DNA from: Elmis aenea
Taxonomy: Eukaryota; Arthropoda; Insecta; Coleoptera; Elmidae
DNA: 64,000 nt
Direction of reading: 5' to 3'
Assembly: GCA_947652605.1 (NCBI GenBank)
Contig: OX393581.1
Location: 31,242,788 to 31,306,787 of the forward strand
The notes under the pieces: model-generated
Database searches by the model: none
What the model saw: only the letters and a program-made list of their open reading frames with translations
Told to the model about the DNA's origin: nothing
Position numbers and translations under genes: made by a program
Part shown: piece by piece, positions 60,419 through 64,000 of the stretch
Layout: every line of letters starts with the position of its first letter
How positions within the stretch are numbered: position 1 is the first letter of the stretch

Positions 60419-62121
60419 AATATTTAAATAACATAACTTTTAAATAACCATTTTAAAAGTAATAAAGTCATAAAATTTGAACAATAACAGAAGTATAATA
60501 TATATTTTTAGTGTTAATGGGTGAAATTGAAATTACTTTTCCTTCCCCTTTGATTATGCCATTGTTTCGTAAATGGGAAGTATAAATTTAATGATTTTCT
60601 GTTACGAATTATATAATTATAGAAAAAAAATTTGGAACGCATACATTCTTTACAAAAAAGTAACGACCCAAATACCACAATTTTTTGTAAATACAGTTTT
60701 TGTTGTCTAATTTAAGTAACAATATAATTTAAAAAATAATTCAATTTAAAACTATAAATATAAATTCAGTCTTATTTATTAAAAATTTATTATAATCATA
60801 CAGACGCAAGTTCACATGACTAATTCGTTTTTCGGGACACCGGGACAGTACTTAAAACCGGGATGGATGGTCACCCCAACAAAAGTTTACAACAAATTAA
60901 TATCTTGTAAGAAATAGACCTTTAGTTATATTTATATATATAAATATTTTGTATTTCATATAAATAAATATTTTTTATTTTAAAATGCATCTTAATCCTT
61001 TTATTTTATCCATAAATAATAAATATAAGTATAAATTTTGAATTCCTATAATTTATACAAGCAAATCCGGTCGTATTTACAGATTGCTGTAAATTCTTTG
61101 ACAAGCGTGCAAATTTAAGTTAACCCCAAGCCGCTCAGATGGCGCAATTTAGTTCAAAAGCATTGTATGGGAGTGTAGTATCTATTTTCTCTCTTACCAA
61201 GAATGGCATTAAGTTATTTGACAAATGACAGCGCACACCATTTAATAAACGCCAAATTCAAGTGGACCGCACGAATTATATCAGGCGGCCGCAAGTGGCC
61301 GCAAGCTGCAAGGTGTTGGTTGATTTTGTTAAGTAGCACCAAAATATAACTTGACGAAAATCGTACTTTTTATATAAATAAATGAAGTAATTTTGGTGAA
61401 AGCTACGTTTTTATAATACAATAATTACTTTCTCATAAACGTACAAAACGTAATATCTGGTGAAAGTGACGGTGGAAAAATTCATTTCATTGTAAATTAT
61501 CTTCATTACTTACATACAGATGTTTTACTACTTAATTTGGACGTCCATTTAGTCGTGGCTAAGTCGATTACTTACATTATTACAGACTTGATTACGCGAA
61601 TTTTGGTGGAGGCGCCGGTTTCTGTTGCAATAAATCTGTTATATTTCTTCACCATCGCTAGTACTATTAACGACTCTACTTTTTTTTATTAAATAATTTA
61701 ATCGCGAATCCTATTCAACTAAAAATGGTACAATAAAAAGTGTTTTTCTTTATTTTAAGCCAATAAAAGCTTGACAACAATAGCTAATTTATCGAGATAT
61801 AATTAAACAACTCGATAAGACATCGTTTCTACTTTTAAAATATGCACCTTTTTACTACTTTAAGATCGATTCGCATGCATGATTATCACCTACGATGAGA
61901 AAACAGAATTTTTCTGGTGATTTATGACATAAAAAAATTTATTAATTTTTGTTTTTTATTCAATATGATCTAATAGCAATCTATTTTTGCAAGCTGTTTT
62001 AAGGCAATGGGCTTAAGAAAAATTAACTAGGATTTAGAGGCATATATTATAATTCGCTTTTAGCTAATAACACCACATCATCTGCAAATGCGTATGGGCA
62101 GATACATTAAGCAGATATAAT
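60419..62121. other. Gene-free stretch
   Basis: Holds the lone AACCCCAAGCCG terminus at 61122 and a short GGCCGCAAG repeat near 61286-61310. Otherwise nothing supported. Confidence 0.45.
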
Positions 62122-62667
62122 ATGAATATTAATATAACAAAGACAAAGGTTATGGTTATAGCGAAAAATCATGAACCAGCTACAATAATGCTAGACCAAA
62201 AAAAGATAGAACAGGTAGCAAGTTTTAAATATTTAGGAACAATAATTGCAGAAAATGGTAAATTGGAGGAAGATCTGAATAACAGTACAGAAACTTGGAC
62301 ACTAACTCAAAAACAAAAACAAAGAATACAGGTACAGGAAATGAGATTTTTGAGAAGAATAGAGGGATGTAGACTGATCGATAAAATCAGTAACGAAAAA
62401 ATCCGAAATAAACTTGGAGTAACAGATATTAAGAAAAAGATGGAGACGAATCAATTACGATGGCTGGGGCATTTACTACGCATGCCAGAAAGTAGATACG
62501 CGAAAATAGGATGGAAAATGCAGATAGAGGGAAAAAGAGCTAGAGGAAGGCCAAGAATAAAATGGGAAAAAGAAGTGAGGAAGAGACTAGAAGGAAAAGG
62601 AGTCAGCTGGAAAGATGTGCCACAATTAGCCAACGATAGGAAGGAGTGGAGAAAGATAATACAGTAA
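62122..62667 (+). pseudogene. Non-LTR retrotransposon ORF fragment with internal deletion
   Basis: 181 open codons from the end of a reverse transcriptase: KTKVMVIAKN, VASFKYLGTIIAENGKLEED, ETWTLTQKQKQRIQVQEMRF, LRRIEGCRLIDKISNEKIRN, LRWLGHLLRMPESR, RARGRPRIKWEKEVRK. Relatives have about 40-50 residues between the 'EED' helix and 'ETWTL' (containing Y..TYGSETW); here they are fused at residue about 54. The catalytic YxDD lies upstream and is absent. This is a dead copy despite its open frame. Confidence 0.82.
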
Positions 62668-63329
62668 CAGAAAAGCAACCTCGACACCGAAAGGTACAAG
62701 AGGAAACGATTAAGATATTATAATTGTCAATTCGAAAACATTATTCTTATGCCATACTCTTACACCTGCAATATGTAACATTAATTTTTTTTAGCCATTT
62801 ATTAATTTAATCATTTTCAACACTACTTGGGGCGTTTTATTATAAATATACTTTTAATTACAACCATTGGAGTTAAAAGTACCCAAGGTGAATAATTTAC
62901 TTGGTAAAGATTGTAAGATGTGTAATTTTTTTCTGTATTTTAATATAGCAGCAAAATTAAAAACAACGAATATTTCAAATTGAAACAACTAAATAACGTA
63001 AAAGAAACAGATTTATTATCCCTATCCTCATCTTCTATCAAAAATTATTGTAAATTAATTGACAGTAGCCTTTTAACTTCGACAACGACCATAATGATTT
63101 TTGATGAGACGTTCTATCACCTTTTATCGGGATCATCTTCAGGTATGGTAGTTGAACGGTAGCTATTAAGTCATACCTGAAGATGTCAAAGGCGTTTGCA
63201 CAAGTGAATCTAGCGCTGTTAGATTTTAAAACCATGTGCAAAACCATAAGTGTAAACGGCCCATAAAATGTTGATAATAATGCACAAGTGTTTGTTTTAC
63301 AAATCCCATTATTACGGGCAGATCCAAAC

Positions 63330-64000
63330 CTACATAATTTTGCACTCTGAGCAAACTTCTTGTGTGGCGCTCCTTAGTTGTTGTTGTTGTTTTTTTGTTT
63401 TATGATATCTCCAAATTATCTCGACAGAGTACAATGATCTCTTACTTTCATCCGTTATTTTCTACTTGCTTTTAATTGTCGGTGTGTCCTGTGATGTGGC
63501 TCACTATATGTCGATTTTGAATTATCAGAAAATTGGTTTCTACACAGTTTATTTTGCTTGTTGTCAAACCCCTAATTATAACAAAATATTTTTTGTTAAA
63601 TACTTTTTTTTGTATCAAAAGAACTGGGAAGTGTTAAAAATTACCAGTAGATATGTTTAATTTGTTTAAAATCAATTTTAATCTTTTATAAATAAAAACG
63701 AAATACTTTAAAATAAATTATTTAATGTCTTTAATTACAGTATAAAAATTAAGGTAAATTTGCCTTAAAGCACACTATCTAAATCAAAGTTTAGTTATAA
63801 AACGAGCATTAAAAATAAAAGTTCAAACCCTCTTTTCTCATACAATTTGAGATGATTTTGTGTAAAATTATGCTGTCACAAAACAATGAAATTATGTGAA
63901 TAGTAAGTTAAATTAAGATAACGATTATATTTAGAAATTCCAAGTTTTGAAAGGAGCTGCAAGGCCTTGGTGCCAGCCCTCATTTTGGTGCCACGGGCGG
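63330..64000. repeat. Interspersed repeat, copy B (partner at 1687)
   Basis: ATCTCCAAATTATCTCGACA, CTTGTTGTCAAACCCCTAAT, TTAAAAATTACCAGTAGATA and AAATTTGCCTTAAAG follow the same order as 1735-2200. The window ends in GGTGCCACGGGCGG, which may be another element end. The ORF at 63466-63660 is repeat sequence. Confidence 0.5.

Noticed and set aside
62451..62699. Minus-strand open frame of 82 codons
   Set aside because: Complement of the LINE fragment at 62122-62667.

Overview
This is AT-rich animal nuclear DNA, most likely from an insect. Genes are split by many short introns (53-56 bp is common) and a few long ones, and almost every long intron or intergenic stretch carries old transposable elements. 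A secreted S1-type protease and a short CCTAA (TTAGG-type) tract fit an insect, perhaps a beetle, but the window alone does not settle the order.

Only three protein-coding loci can be supported. (1) 6585-9066, minus strand: a complete three-exon gene for a small secreted chymotrypsin-like serine protease (233 residues), with a TATA box just upstream. Its catalytic triad is intact but there is no R-IVGG zymogen activation site. (2) 11939-23618, minus strand: a complete glutaminase (GLS/GLSA type) gene. I resolved 12 coding exons by hand; they join in frame to 607 residues: a basic presequence, a helical N-terminal region, the SxxK glutaminase domain and C-terminal ankyrin repeats. Its introns hold a decayed mariner transposase, hAT elements and a piggyBac-type MITE. 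(3) 45730-45798, plus strand: one convincing first coding exon (23 residues, ending at a splice donor) of an unrecognised gene whose remainder is probably downstream, mostly outside the window.

The rest is gene-poor and built from repeats: 1-6.2 kb (hAT MITEs and large fold-back elements), 9.8-11.6 kb (Tc1/mariner-type end, fold-back relatives, SINE-like piece), 23.7-45.7 kb (gene desert with nested hAT elements, a 1.2 kb fold-back at 34.5 kb and a 260 bp near-perfect hairpin at 38.8 kb), 46.0-47.2 kb (PIF/Harbinger-type element), and 48.9-62.7 kb (four decayed non-LTR retrotransposon 3' ends, two Tc1/mariner relics, a 20-bp tandem array and hairpin MITEs).

The most unusual material is (a) three fold-back elements that share one core but have unrelated outer arms, (b) three separate arrays of short degenerate units headed by CTCGAA, CCGAC or ACGACAA, and (c) the protease without an activation peptide. 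All family names come from reading translations and termini by eye; no database search was possible.
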